Below are positions 17,787-27,647 of a stretch of 64,000 nt of DNA, piece after piece. This DNA is from Brevundimonas subvibrioides (GTDB lineage Bacteria > Pseudomonadota > Alphaproteobacteria > Caulobacterales > Caulobacteraceae): NCBI RefSeq assembly GCF_027271155.1, contig NZ_CP114542.1, positions 2,713,001 through 2,777,000 on the forward strand, read 5' to 3'. The notes below the pieces were generated by a model, which saw nothing but the letters and a program-made list of their open reading frames with translations, was not told the DNA's origin and made no database searches. The position numbers and the translations under genes were made by a program. Numbering within the stretch: position 1 is the stretch's first letter; each line of letters starts with the position of its first letter.

Positions 17787-19592
17787 ATGCGCACGATGAT
17801 CTCTCCACCCCGACGACCGCTTCGCTCCCGCGCCTGGTTCGACAATCCCGACAACCCCGACATGACGGCGCTCTATCTCGAGCGCTATCTGAACTACGGC
17901 CTGACGCTGGACGAACTGCGCTCGGGCAAGCCGATCATCGGCATCGCCCAGACGGGGTCGGACCTCGCGCCCTGCAACCGCCATCACATCGAACTGGCCA
18001 GGCGGGTTCGCGAAGGCATCCGCGAGGCGGGCGGTATCGCCATGGAGTTTCCGGTCCACCCGATCCAGGAAACCGGCAAGCGGCCGACGGCAGGCCTCGA
18101 CCGCAACCTCGCCTACATGGGTCTGGTCGAGTTGCTGTACGGCTATCCGCTGGATGGCGTGGTCCTGACCATCGGCTGCGACAAGACCACGCCCGCCTGC
18201 CTGATGGCCGCGGCGACCGTCGACATTCCCGCCATCGCCCTGTCGGTCGGACCTATGCTGAACGGCTGGCTGAAAGGCGAGCGGATCGGTTCGGGCACCA
18301 TCATCTGGAAGGCTCGCGAGATGATGGCGGCCGGAGAGCTGGACTATGAAGGCTTCATCGACCTGGTCGCCACCTCGGCCCCCTCGGTCGGTTACTGCAA
18401 CACCATGGGCACGGCCTCGACCATGAACAGCCTGGCCGAAGCCCTGGGCATGTCCCTGCCCGGCTCGGCCGCCATCCCGGCCCCCTACCGCGAGCGGCCC
18501 CAGGTCGCCTATCTGACCGGCAAGCGCATCGTCGAGATGGTGCACGAGGACCTGAAGCCCTCCGACATCCTGACCGCCGACGCCTTCCACAACGCCATCG
18601 TGGTCAACTCGGCCATCGGCGGATCGACCAATGCGCCGGTCCATATCACCGCCCTGGCCAGGCATTCCGGCGTCGACCTGCCGATCGGGGACTGGCAGAC
18701 CCACGGCCACGCGGTGCCTCTTCTGGTCAACCTCCAGCCCGCCGGCAAATACCTGGGTGAGGACTTCCATCAGGCCGGGGGCGTGCCCGCCGTCATCGCC
18801 CAGCTGATGAGCCAAGGCCTGATCCGCGAGGAGGCCATGACGGTCAACGGCCGGACGATCGGCGACAACTGCAGGGGTGCCGATATCCTGCTGCCCGACG
18901 TCATCCGCACGATGGACGATCCGCTGGTCGAGGACGCCGGCTTCCTGGTCCTGACCGGCAACCTGTTCGACAGCGCCATCATGAAGACCAGCGTCATCGC
19001 CGCCGAGTTCCGCGAGCGCTACCTGTCCAACCCCGCTGACCCGAACGCCTTTGAAGGCCCCGCCGTCGTCTTCGACGGACCCGAGGATTACCACCACCGC
19101 ATCGACGATCCGGCGACCGGCATCTCAGAGCGCAGCATCCTGTTCATGCGCGGGGCCGGGCCGATCGGCTATCCGGGGGCGGCCGAGGTGGTGAACATGC
19201 GCCCGCCCGCGCACCTGATCCGGGAAGGCGTCCACGCCCTGGCCTGTATCGGCGACGGACGGCAGTCCGGGACGTCAGGCTCGCCGTCGATCCTCAATGC
19301 GTCTCCCGAGGCGGCGGCGGGTGGAAATCTGGCGCTCCTGCGGACCGGCGATCCCGTTCGGGTCGATCTGAACACCTGCCGTGTCGATGTCCTGATCCCT
19401 GACGCAGAACTGGCGGAACGACGCATGGCGCTCGAAGCGGAGGGTGGCTTCCAGGTGCCCCCCTCCCAGACCCCCTGGCAGGAGATGCAGCGCGCCACAG
19501 TCGGACAGTTGAGCACCGGAGCCGTGCTGGAGCCCGCACTCAAATACCACCGCATCATCGACCGCTTCGGCAATCCCCGCGACAACCACTGA
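17787..19592 (+). CDS. xylD: D-xylonate dehydratase, IlvD/EDD family
   Basis: Cytoplasmic Fe-S dehydratase of about 601 aa converting xylonate to 2-keto-3-deoxyxylonate. Three cysteines expected for the [2Fe-2S] cluster are visible: [23 protein letters not shown] and [12 protein letters not shown]. Family C-terminal strings are [17 protein letters not shown] and [20 protein letters not shown], which bind substrate. ATGs at 17775, 17787 and 17796 and a TTG at 17742 are possible; 17787 ([20 protein letters not shown]) best matches the Caulobacter N-terminus as I recall it. Separated from the other Weimberg genes and divergent from the FadR-type regulator, with a shared motif in the gap. Confidence 0.9.
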   Translation: MRTMISPPRRPLRSRAWFDNPDNPDMTALYLERYLNYGLTLDELRSGKPIIGIAQTGSDLAPCNRHHIELARRVREGIREAGGIAMEFPVHPIQETGKRPTAGLDRNLAYMGLVELLYGYPLDGVVLTIGCDKTTPACLMAAATVDIPAIALSVGPMLNGWLKGERIGSGTIIWKAREMMAAGELDYEGFIDLVATSAPSVGYCNTMGTASTMNSLAEALGMSLPGSAAIPAPYRERPQVAYLTGKRIVEMVHEDLKPSDILTADAFHNAIVVNSAIGGSTNAPVHITALARHSGVDLPIGDWQTHGHAVPLLVNLQPAGKYLGEDFHQAGGVPAVIAQLMSQGLIREEAMTVNGRTIGDNCRGADILLPDVIRTMDDPLVEDAGFLVLTGNLFDSAIMKTSVIAAEFRERYLSNPADPNAFEGPAVVFDGPEDYHHRIDDPATGISERSILFMRGAGPIGYPGAAEVVNMRPPAHLIREGVHALACIGDGRQSGTSGSPSILNASPEAAAGGNLALLRTGDPVRVDLNTCRVDVLIPDAELAERRMALEAEGGFQVPPSQTPWQEMQRATVGQLSTGAVLEPALKYHRIIDRFGNPRDNH

Positions 19593-19676
19593 TCGACCGT
19601 TCGCGAACCGTCCACGAAGACGCGATCGCCCGTTCCATATGCCGCTTGACTCTCCCGGCCCGTCGGGTGGCATATA

Positions 19677-19691
19677 GAACAAATGAAGAAC
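19677..19691. promoter_or_regulatory. LexA (SOS) box overlapping the imuA start
   Basis: GAACAAATGAAGAAC is a perfect GAAC-N7-GAAC direct repeat, the alphaproteobacterial LexA site. It covers the imuA ATG at 19683. TTGACT at 19646 and GCATAT at 19670 (18-bp spacing) could form the promoter, which would put transcription start within a few bases of the ATG. No ribosome site precedes the ATG, so a leaderless message is plausible. Confidence 0.85.
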
Positions 19692-20471
19692 ATTGAGGAC
19701 AAGGAGCGACGACTGGTCGCCCTGAGAGCGGGGCTGGCCAGGCTGGACCGGTCGCGGCCCGGCCGTGCCCGCGCGGGGCTTTCATCGGGCGATCAGGGCC
19801 TGCTGGACAGGCTGGACCCCCGCGCCGTTCACGACCTTTATGCCGGTACACCCGCCGATGCCGTGGCGCTGAACGCCTTCGGGCTGGGGCTGGCCGTCAG
19901 GGCGGCGGGCGGGCGACCGATCGTCTGGGCCATCCACCGCCTGGTGGAGACCGAGACCGGCACACCGCATGGACCGGGCCTGCATGAAATGGGGGTTCGG
20001 CCAAAGGATGTGCTTCTGGTCCGCGCCAGTGACATCCAGACCCTGCTGGCCGTGGGCGAGGAGGCCTTGCGCAGCCCGGCGGTCGGGGCGGTGCTTCTGA
20101 GCGCCTGGGGCGAGGCCAGGGCCATGACCCTGACCGCCAGCCGGCGTCTGTCACTGGCCGCGCAGGCGGGAACCGCGACCCTGTTCCTGGCGCGGGCCGG
20201 CGCGGTCCCGGCCCCCAGCGCGGCCCTGACACGGTGGTCCGTGGGCGCGGCCCCCTCCACTCCCCTCGAAGCCGGAGCGCCGGGCCGACCGTCTTTTTCC
20301 GCGACCCTGCTGCGTCACCGCGGTGGGGTCGAACCCCGCACGTGGATCATGGAGTGGGACCGTGAACGCCGGGCCTTCCTCGAACGGTCGCCGGTATCTG
20401 GCACTGTGGTTCCCCTGGCTGCCGAGCGAACGCCTGCAACGTGGAGAACAGGCGAAAGCCGCGTCGCCTGA
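19683..20471 (+). CDS. imuA: SOS mutagenesis accessory protein ImuA
   Basis: RecA/SulA-like accessory protein of 262 aa of the inducible translesion mutasome. It lacks a full Walker set. Recognisable parts are DAVALNAFGLGLAVRAAGGRPIVW in outline, HGPGLHEMGV (about residue 98), VRPKDVLLVRASD, and LTASRRLSLAAQAGTATLFL, as in ImuA proteins. First gene of imuA-imuB-dnaE2; imuB begins 110 bp inside its 3' end. A LexA box lies across the start codon, so DNA damage should induce it. Confidence 0.92.
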   Translation: MKNIEDKERRLVALRAGLARLDRSRPGRARAGLSSGDQGLLDRLDPRAVHDLYAGTPADAVALNAFGLGLAVRAAGGRPIVWAIHRLVETETGTPHGPGLHEMGVRPKDVLLVRASDIQTLLAVGEEALRSPAVGAVLLSAWGEARAMTLTASRRLSLAAQAGTATLFLARAGAVPAPSAALTRWSVGAAPSTPLEAGAPGRPSFSATLLRHRGGVEPRTWIMEWDRERRAFLERSPVSGTVVPLAAERTPATWRTGESRVA

Positions 20472-21927
20472 CGCCGCCGATCTCCGACCGGTCGTCATGG
20501 TCGAGAAGGTCAAGGGCGCGCTGCGGCTGACGGCGATCGATCCGGCCGCGTCCCGGCTGGGCCTGTCCCCCGGCATGACCCTGGCCGATGCGCGGGCACG
20601 GACACCCGAGCTGCGTACCGTCGCCGACGACCCGGATGCCGATGCCACCCTGTTGCGGCGGGTGCTGAAGGACTTCGGGCGGTTCACCCCCCTGATCGCC
20701 CTGGACCCGCCCCACGGCCTGATGCTGGACGTAACCGGCTGCGCCCATCTGTTCGGCGATGAGGCCGGATTGATCCGCTCGGTCCGGCGACGCACCACAG
20801 GGGTCGGACTGAGCCTTCGCTGGGCCATGGCCGACACGCCCCAGTCGGCCCGGGCCCTGGCGCGGTTCGGCCACGGCGGCCTGTTCGCCGGACAGGAGGC
20901 CCGCGCCGCCGTCCGTCGCCTGTCGGTCGCCGCGCTGGAACTGGGCGGGTCCGACGAACGCGCCCTGCGCCGCGCGGGACTGAAACGTCTGTCCGATCTG
21001 GACGACCGCCCCCGCGCGCCGATGGCCGCCCGGTTCGGGACCGACTTTCCCGCCCGTCTGGCGAGGGTGCTGGGCGACGAGGATGTGCGCATAACACCGC
21101 ATCGCCCGGTCCCCGCCTGCGTCGTCGATCGCATCCTGGTCGAGCCCATCGTGACCCAGGACGATGTGGAGCGGGTGTTCCAGGACCTGGTGGCCGACGC
21201 CGTCGACCAGCTGGACCAGAGGGGCCATGGCGGTCGCGCCTTCGAGGTCTTCTTCTACCGCCTGGATGGCCATGTCCGCCGCGTCTCGATCCGCACCGGC
21301 CAGCCGAGCCGCGATCCCGCAGCCCTGCAGCGCCTGTTCAGGGAACGTCTGGGGGCGCTGGCCCATCCGCTGGATCCGGGTTTCGGCTTCGACCAGATTC
21401 GTCTGGCGGTGCCCTGGACCGAACCCGTCGCCCCGACACAGGACAGCATGGAGGGCGAGCGGCCCGGCACCGAACAGGTCGGACACCTGATCGACCGGCT
21501 GGCGGCGCGGCTGGGCCCCGGGTCCGTGCTGTGCTTCCAGCCCTTCGGCTCGCACATGCCCGAACGGGCGTCGCGCCTGCTCCCCTCCGGGATGGCCGGA
21601 CCCGAAGCCGAATGGCCAGAGCCCGACCCCGACGATCCGCCGTTGCGCCCCTTGCAGATGTTCGACCCGCCCCAGCCGGTCGAGACCCTGGCCGAGGTGC
21701 CCGACGGCTCGCCCCTGCGCTTTCGCTGGCGGCGGGTGCTGCACCAGGTCGTCCGGTCAGAGGGCCCCGAGCGCATCGCCGGCGAATGGTGGCGCGCCCC
21801 CGACCAGCGCACCCGCGACTACTACCGGGTCGAGGACAGCGAGGGCCGTCGCTTCTGGCTGTTCCGCCAGGGTCTGTACGGCCAGACGCCGGAACCCCGC
21901 TGGTTCATCCACGGCCTGTTCGCGTGA
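20362..21927 (+). CDS. imuB: ImuB, Y-family polymerase-like mutasome adaptor
   Basis: Protein of about 521 aa related to DinB/UmuC polymerases but without the catalytic acidic triad; ImuB bridges DnaE2 and the beta clamp. YLALWFPWLPSERL opens the palm where active polymerases have an Asp-containing motif (FxxVDxxxF), and DPPHGLMLDVTGCAHLFG replaces the catalytic SIDE region with DVTG, a known ImuB trait. The frame extends to 20323, but GTG at 20362 has GGAG 7 bases upstream and is preferred. Overlaps imuA by 110 bp and dnaE2 by four (GTGA). Confidence 0.92.
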   Translation: MNAGPSSNGRRYLALWFPWLPSERLQRGEQAKAASPDAADLRPVVMVEKVKGALRLTAIDPAASRLGLSPGMTLADARARTPELRTVADDPDADATLLRRVLKDFGRFTPLIALDPPHGLMLDVTGCAHLFGDEAGLIRSVRRRTTGVGLSLRWAMADTPQSARALARFGHGGLFAGQEARAAVRRLSVAALELGGSDERALRRAGLKRLSDLDDRPRAPMAARFGTDFPARLARVLGDEDVRITPHRPVPACVVDRILVEPIVTQDDVERVFQDLVADAVDQLDQRGHGGRAFEVFFYRLDGHVRRVSIRTGQPSRDPAALQRLFRERLGALAHPLDPGFGFDQIRLAVPWTEPVAPTQDSMEGERPGTEQVGHLIDRLAARLGPGSVLCFQPFGSHMPERASRLLPSGMAGPEAEWPEPDPDDPPLRPLQMFDPPQPVETLAEVPDGSPLRFRWRRVLHQVVRSEGPERIAGEWWRAPDQRTRDYYRVEDSEGRRFWLFRQGLYGQTPEPRWFIHGLFA

Positions 21928-24900
21928 GCAGTCCCGATCCCCCCGGCGACTATGCCGAACTGGCGACGGCCAGCAATTTCTCGTTCCTGAGGGGAGCGTC
22001 GCATCCCAAGGAGCTGGTGGCGACGGCGATCCTGCGCGGCCATTCCGGCCTGGGCCTGGCGGATCGCAACACCGTGGCCGGGGTCGTCCGGGCCTGGAGC
22101 GCCCTGAAGGCCCTGCGCGAGGACGGACTGTCGCCACCCGACGTGATGCGCGACGGATCGGGCCCCGGCGAGGTCACCTATGTCGAGGACCCTGCCAACG
22201 ACCCGGCCCTGTCGGAAGAGGTCCGGCGACGCGCCGCCCGCTTCAGGCTGGCGACCGGTGCGCGCCTGGTCTTCAACGACGGGACGCCCGACATCGTCGC
22301 CTATCCCGGGTCCCGCGCCGGATGGGGACGGCTGACCCGCCTGCTGACCCTGGGCAATCGTCGGGCCATCAAGGGGCAGTGCGAGATTGGCCTGCGGGAC
22401 CTGCTGGCCGCCCCGGAAGACCTGCTGCTGATCGTCATGCCGGACCGGCGGCTGGATCGGCTGGCGTCCGTTCTGGATCAGGTCGGGGCGGCAGCCCCCG
22501 GATCGACCTGGCTGGGAGCCGTCATGGGGCGGGGCGGCGACGACCGCCGTCGTCTGGCTCGCCTGAAGGCCCTGGCCGAAAGGGCCAGCCTTCCCCTGCT
22601 GGCCGTCAACGACGTGCTGTATCACGACGCGGAACAGCGCGACCTGCAGGACGTCGTCACCTGCATCCGCGAAGGCATGACCATCGAGACGGCCGGGCGT
22701 CTGCTGAACGCCAATGCCGAGCGGCACCTGAAATCACCGACGGAGATGACGCGTCTGTTTCGTGATGCGCCCGAGGCCGTGGCCCAGACCCAGGCGTTTC
22801 TGGCGCGCGTCGGGTTCGACCTGGAACAGCTGCGCTATCAATACCCCGAGGAACCCATCCCTCCCGGCTGGGAGGCCCAGGCCTGGCTGGAGGACCTGAC
22901 CTGGAAACATGCGGACCGTCGCTATCCCGACGGTGTGCCCGGGAAGGTCCGCGATCTGCTGGTCAAGGAACTGGTCTTCATCAGGAAGGCCGCCTTCGCT
23001 CCCTATTTTTTGACCATCTACGACATCGTACGGGTGGCACGGGACAAGGGCATCCTGTGCCAGGGCCGTGGTTCGGCGGCCAACTCGGCGGTCTGTTACG
23101 TGCTGGGCATCACCTCTGTGAACCCGATGGAATCCGACCTTCTGTTCGAGCGCTTTCTGTCAGAGGACCGGGGCGAGCCGCCCGACATCGATGTGGATTT
23201 CGAGCACGAGCGGCGCGAGGAGATCATTCAGCACATCTACGACCGCTATGGCCGTCACCGCGCGGGGATCGCCGCCACCGTCATCCGCTATCGACCCAAG
23301 AGCGCCATCCGCGAGGTCGGAAAGGTCCTGGGCCTGACCGAGGACGTGACCGCCCGCCTGGCCGGCAGCCAGTGGGGCAGCTGGGGCTCGGAGATGAGCG
23401 AACGCCACGTCGAACAGGCGGGGCTGGACGCCGCCAACCCCATGATCCGGCGCGCGGTCGCCATGGCCATGCGGCTGCTGAACCACCCGCGCCACCTGTC
23501 CCAGCACGTCGGCGGCTTCATCCTGACCCAGGACCGGCTGGACGAGATGGTGCCGATCGGCAACGCGGCCATGCCCGACCGCACCTTCATCGAATGGGAC
23601 AAGGACGACATCGACGAGCTTCGCCTGATGAAGGTCGATGTGCTGGCGTTGGGCATGCTGACCTGCATCCGGAAGGCCTTCGACCTGATGCGCGAACACA
23701 GCGGGGTGGATCACGACCTGGCGTCGGTCCCGCAGGACGATCCGGCGGTCTACGACATGCTCTGCCGGGGCGATTCCATCGGTGTTTTTCAGGTGGAGAG
23801 CCGGGCCCAGATCAACATGCTGCCCCGCCTGAAGCCGCGCAGGCTCTATGATCTGGTCATCCAGGTCGCCATCGTCCGGCCCGGCCCGATCCAGGGCGAC
23901 ATGGTCCACCCCTATCTGCGGCGTCGCAACGGGCTGGAGGAGCCGGACTATTCCCGGCCGGGGCCGGACTATCCTGCGGACGAGCTGAAGGTCGTGCTGC
24001 AAAAGACCCTGGGTGTGCCGCTGTTCCAGGAACAGGCCATGAAGGTCGCCATGGTCGCGGCCGAGTTCACCGACAAGGAGGCCAACGGCCTGCGCAAGGC
24101 CATGGGCACCTTCCGGGGCGACGGCACCCTGCACACCTATGAGCACCGGATGGTCGGCCGCATGATCGAACGGGGCTACGACCCCGCCTTCGCCCGGCGC
24201 TGCTTCGATCAGATCAAGGGGTTCGGATCCTATGGATTTCCCGAAAGCCACGCCGCGTCCTTCGCCCTGCTGGTCTACATCTCGTCCTGGATCAAGCACC
24301 ACCACCCGGCTGCCTTCGCCTGCGCCCTGCTGAACAGCCAGCCGATGGGCTTCTACGCCCCCGCCCAGATCGTGCGTGACGCGCAGGAGCACGGCGTCGA
24401 GACGCGGCCGATCGACGTCTCGTACAGCCTTTGGGACAACAGCCTGGAAGGACCGGCCGGTCGTCCGGCCCTGCGGCTGGGATTTCGCCAGATCGACGGC
24501 TTTCGAGAGGACTGGGCGACGGCCCTGGTCGCGGCGCGCGATCCGGCCATCACCGATCTGGAGACCCTGGCGCGGCGCGGGGGCCTGCCGGGTGCCGCGA
24601 TCCGCAAGCTGGCCGACGCCGACGCCTTCCGGTCCATGGGCCTGGACCGGCGCGAGGCGCTGTGGGCGGCGCGGCGACTGCCCGACGACGACGCCCTGCC
24701 CCTGTTCGCAGCGGCCGAGGCGCGCGAGCGCGGGGCCCGCGAGCTGGGGGTCGAGCCTGACGCGCAGCTGCCGTCGATGCGACTGGGCGAGCATGTCGCG
24801 GCCGACTACCAGACCTTCCGCCTGTCGCTGAAGGCCCACCCCATGGCCATCCTGCGTCCCGTCTTCGCGGCCGGGCGGGTGGTGACCTGTGCCGACACCC

Positions 24901-25304
24901 TGGCCCGGCGCGGCGGATCGACGGTGCGGGTCGCGGGCGTCGTTCTGGTGCGCCAGCGCCCCGGCAAGGGCAACGCCATCTTCGTCACCCTGGAGGACGA
25001 GACCGGCATCGCCAACGTCGTCCTGTGGGCCCGGATGTTCGAACAGTTCCGCCGCGAGGTCATGGGGGCCCGCCTGATGGAGGTCGAGGGTGTGCTGGAG
25101 AAAAGCCCGGAGGGCGTGGTCCACGTCGTGGCGCGGCGTGTCATCGACCGGTCCGCCGAACTGGCCCGCCTGTCCGAGGATCACGAGGTGGACATCCAGC
25201 TGTCGCGCGCCGACGAGATCGTCCGCCCCCAGCCCCAGCGCCACCCGACCGGCCGTCACCCGCGCGATGTCCGCGTCCTGCCCAACTCCAGGGACTTTTA
25301 CTGA
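21924..25304 (+). CDS. dnaE2: error-prone DNA polymerase III alpha, DnaE2
   Basis: C-family polymerase of 1126 aa for SOS translesion synthesis. The PHP domain opens with YAELATASNFSFLRGASHPKEL, a DnaE2 hallmark. Polymerase motifs: GRGSAANSAVCYVLGIT, the catalytic pair in PPDIDVDFEHERREE, the third Asp region in IEWDKDDIDELRLMKVDVLALGML (shown in outline), and GFPESHAASFALLVY. A C-terminal OB fold includes VAGVVLVRQRPGKGNAIFVT and EDETGIANVVLW. GTG at 21924 overlaps the imuB stop. The gene completes the imuA-imuB-dnaE2 operon. Confidence 0.95.
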   Translation: MSSPDPPGDYAELATASNFSFLRGASHPKELVATAILRGHSGLGLADRNTVAGVVRAWSALKALREDGLSPPDVMRDGSGPGEVTYVEDPANDPALSEEVRRRAARFRLATGARLVFNDGTPDIVAYPGSRAGWGRLTRLLTLGNRRAIKGQCEIGLRDLLAAPEDLLLIVMPDRRLDRLASVLDQVGAAAPGSTWLGAVMGRGGDDRRRLARLKALAERASLPLLAVNDVLYHDAEQRDLQDVVTCIREGMTIETAGRLLNANAERHLKSPTEMTRLFRDAPEAVAQTQAFLARVGFDLEQLRYQYPEEPIPPGWEAQAWLEDLTWKHADRRYPDGVPGKVRDLLVKELVFIRKAAFAPYFLTIYDIVRVARDKGILCQGRGSAANSAVCYVLGITSVNPMESDLLFERFLSEDRGEPPDIDVDFEHERREEIIQHIYDRYGRHRAGIAATVIRYRPKSAIREVGKVLGLTEDVTARLAGSQWGSWGSEMSERHVEQAGLDAANPMIRRAVAMAMRLLNHPRHLSQHVGGFILTQDRLDEMVPIGNAAMPDRTFIEWDKDDIDELRLMKVDVLALGMLTCIRKAFDLMREHSGVDHDLASVPQDDPAVYDMLCRGDSIGVFQVESRAQINMLPRLKPRRLYDLVIQVAIVRPGPIQGDMVHPYLRRRNGLEEPDYSRPGPDYPADELKVVLQKTLGVPLFQEQAMKVAMVAAEFTDKEANGLRKAMGTFRGDGTLHTYEHRMVGRMIERGYDPAFARRCFDQIKGFGSYGFPESHAASFALLVYISSWIKHHHPAAFACALLNSQPMGFYAPAQIVRDAQEHGVETRPIDVSYSLWDNSLEGPAGRPALRLGFRQIDGFREDWATALVAARDPAITDLETLARRGGLPGAAIRKLADADAFRSMGLDRREALWAARRLPDDDALPLFAAAEARERGARELGVEPDAQLPSMRLGEHVAADYQTFRLSLKAHPMAILRPVFAAGRVVTCADTLARRGGSTVRVAGVVLVRQRPGKGNAIFVTLEDETGIANVVLWARMFEQFRREVMGARLMEVEGVLEKSPEGVVHVVARRVIDRSAELARLSEDHEVDIQLSRADEIVRPQPQRHPTGRHPRDVRVLPNSRDFY

Positions 25305-25342
25305 GCAGTCGCCCTCAAGCGCGCGAATCGATATCGTGAAGC

Positions 25343-26872
25343 ATGATCTTGCCTGAGCTCACGCCCCTCGCCGCCCTTCGCCTGAACCAGGACGACGACG
25401 TCGCCGTCTGCGTCCGCGCGCTGGAGGCCGGCGAGACCGTACTGGACAGCATCGTCGCCAACGAGACGATCCCGGCCGGACACAAGGTAGCCCTGCGCGA
25501 CATGGCCCCCGGAACACCGGTCCGGAAATATGGTCAGGTCATCGGCGCGACGACGGCGGCCGTGCGGACCGGCGACTGGGTCCACGTCCACAATCTCGGC
25601 ATGGGCGAGGTCACGATGCGCGTCGGGGCCCATGACGCGAATCCCGCGACTGTCACGGCCCCGGTGAATCGCACCTTCGAGGGATATCTCCGCGCGGACG
25701 GCCGGATCGGCACCCGCAACTATCTGGCCGTCGTCACCTCGGTGAACTGTTCGGCCATGGTGGCCCGCAGGATCGCGCGCGAGGTCGAGTCGCGGCTGGG
25801 CGACGGCTTTCCCAACATCGACGGCGTCGTGGCCGTGACCCATGGCTCGGGCTGCGCAATGGAGTCCTCCGGAGAGGCGATGGACGTCCTGCGCCGCACC
25901 CTGGCAGGCTATGCGCAACACCCCAATGTCGCGGGCGTGCTGATGCTGGGTCTGGGGTGCGAGACCAACCAGCTGTCCGGCCTGACCGAGGCGGAAGGCC
26001 TGGCATCCGGCGACACCCTGTCGGCGATGACCATCCAGGGCGAGGGCGGGACATCCGCTACCATCGCGGCCGGTATCGAGCGCCTGATGGCGATGGCGGA
26101 GGCGGCCAATAGCCTGACCCGAACGCCTCAACCGCTGTCCGGTCTGGTCGTCGGCCTGCAGTGCGGAGGCTCGGACGGCTATTCCGGCGTGACGGCCAAT
26201 CCGGCCCTGGGTCACGCCGTCGACCTGCTGGTCGCACAGGGCGGCACCGCGATCCTGAGCGAGACGCCCGAAATCTATGGCGCGGAACATCTGCTGACGC
26301 GCCGCGCGGCGGATGCCTCCGTGACCGAGCGGCTGATGGGGCGCATCGGCTGGTGGGAACGCCACGTCGCTGCGACCGGCGGGTCGATGGACAACAACCC
26401 CTCGGCCGGGAACAAGGCCGGCGGGCTGACGACCATTCTGGAGAAATCTCTGGGAGCCGTAGCCAAGGCGGGGTCGTCGCCGTTGAACGCCGTCTACGGC
26501 TATGCCGAGCCGGTGACCGCGCCCGGCCTCGTCTTCATGGACACCCCCGGATACGACCCCGTCTCGGCCACGGGCCAGATCGCGGGCGGGGCCAATCTGA
26601 TCTGTTTCACGACGGGGCGAGGGTCGGTGTTCGGCGCCAAGCCCGCACCCAGCCTGAAGCTGGCGACCAATACGGCCATGTACCGGCGGATGGCCGACGA
26701 CATGGATCTGGACTGCGGAGAGATCCTGTCGGCGGGGGTTTCGATTCCCGAGATGGGCGAGCGCATCCTGGACTTGATGATCCGCACGGCCTCGGGCGCG
26801 CCGTCCCGGAGCGAGGCCCTGGGCTTCGGCGAGGACGAGATTCAGCCGTGGCGGATCGGCGCGATCATGTGA
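25343..26872 (+). CDS. uxaA: altronate dehydratase, UxaA family (full length)
   Basis: Dehydratase of 509 aa converting D-altronate to 2-keto-3-deoxygluconate in galacturonate use. An N-terminal SAF domain (1-95; HNLGMG, GDWVHVHN) is followed by the long catalytic domain with Cys/His strings VNCSAMVARRIA, VTHGSGCAMES, LGLGCETNQLSGL, GLQCGGSDGYSGVTANP, DNNPSAGNKAGGLT and FTTGRGSVFG. Galactarate dehydratases share this fold, so specificity is not fixed. It lies only 38 bp after dnaE2 on the same strand, an unusual partner; uxaB/uxaC are not in the window. Galacturonate released by the two PL10 lyases would be its logical source. Confidence 0.85.
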   Translation: MILPELTPLAALRLNQDDDVAVCVRALEAGETVLDSIVANETIPAGHKVALRDMAPGTPVRKYGQVIGATTAAVRTGDWVHVHNLGMGEVTMRVGAHDANPATVTAPVNRTFEGYLRADGRIGTRNYLAVVTSVNCSAMVARRIAREVESRLGDGFPNIDGVVAVTHGSGCAMESSGEAMDVLRRTLAGYAQHPNVAGVLMLGLGCETNQLSGLTEAEGLASGDTLSAMTIQGEGGTSATIAAGIERLMAMAEAANSLTRTPQPLSGLVVGLQCGGSDGYSGVTANPALGHAVDLLVAQGGTAILSETPEIYGAEHLLTRRAADASVTERLMGRIGWWERHVAATGGSMDNNPSAGNKAGGLTTILEKSLGAVAKAGSSPLNAVYGYAEPVTAPGLVFMDTPGYDPVSATGQIAGGANLICFTTGRGSVFGAKPAPSLKLATNTAMYRRMADDMDLDCGEILSAGVSIPEMGERILDLMIRTASGAPSRSEALGFGEDEIQPWRIGAIM

Positions 26873-26953
26873 TGGCGAGAATGCGGCTTGCCCCGTCCCG
26901 CTCCCTGCTCCTAGTCTGGGATCGATCCGGGTCGCGCGGATGACGGGAGTGGC

Positions 26954-27622
26954 ATGATCTTGAACCCGCTTTTCGCGCTCGTACTGGCGGGTTTCCTCAA
27001 CGTCCCCCAGGCCGCGCAGACGCCGCCGATCTTCCATCCCGGCGCGCCGGGCGCGGCGTCACGGACGATCACGGCGGCGCAGGCGGTGGAACTCAGCCGG
27101 ACCAGCTTCACCACAGGCGACGTCCAGTTCCTGCAGCATATGCTGGTCCACCACGCCCAGGCGGTGGAGATGGTAGAGCTGCTGCAGGCACAGGGGTCCA
27201 GCCTGCAGATCAAGCGGCTGGGCCAGCGCATCGCCCTGAGCCAGCAGGCCGAGATGGAGCTGATGCGCAACTGGCTGACCGATCGCGGGCAGCCGCTGGC
27301 CATGGCCGACATGCATGCCGGACATATGGCAGGCATGAACCACGCCATGCCGATGACGGCCGCGGGCGATACTGCGCTAATGCCCGGCATGCTGACGCCC
27401 AATCAGATGCAGGCGCTGGCCGCCGCCCGGGGCCAGGCTTTCGACCGCCTGTTCCTGCAAGGGATGATCCAGCACCACCAGGGCGCGCTCGACATGGTCG
27501 ACAGCCTGATGGCCCAGCCGGATGCGGCCCAGGATCCCATGCTGTCCGACTTCACCAACTCGGTCGTCGCGGATCAGTCTGCCGAAATCCTGCGCATGCA
27601 GTCCATTCTGTCTGAACTCTGA
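26954..27622 (+). CDS. exported DUF305 protein
   Basis: Secreted helical protein of 222 aa. The hydrophobic N-terminus (about 21 residues, to PQAAQ) is a Sec signal. Two DUF305 (ferritin-like) repeats each carry paired histidines: QHMLVHHAQAVEM near residue 59 and QGMIQHHQGALDM near 173, between which lies a Met/His-rich stretch (MADMHAGHMAGMNHAMPM) that could bind copper or another soft metal. DUF305 proteins are frequent in metal-resistance loci. It is followed after 25 bp by an LVIVD-repeat protein, probably co-transcribed. Function is not established. Confidence 0.85.
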   Translation: MILNPLFALVLAGFLNVPQAAQTPPIFHPGAPGAASRTITAAQAVELSRTSFTTGDVQFLQHMLVHHAQAVEMVELLQAQGSSLQIKRLGQRIALSQQAEMELMRNWLTDRGQPLAMADMHAGHMAGMNHAMPMTAAGDTALMPGMLTPNQMQALAAARGQAFDRLFLQGMIQHHQGALDMVDSLMAQPDAAQDPMLSDFTNSVVADQSAEILRMQSILSEL

Positions 27623-27647
27623 ACCCCGATACTCGAAGGAAACGGCC

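Noticed and set aside
23160..25259. 699-codon minus-strand frame inside dnaE2
   Set aside because: dnaE2 is certain from its polymerase motifs; the antisense frame has no recognisable protein features.
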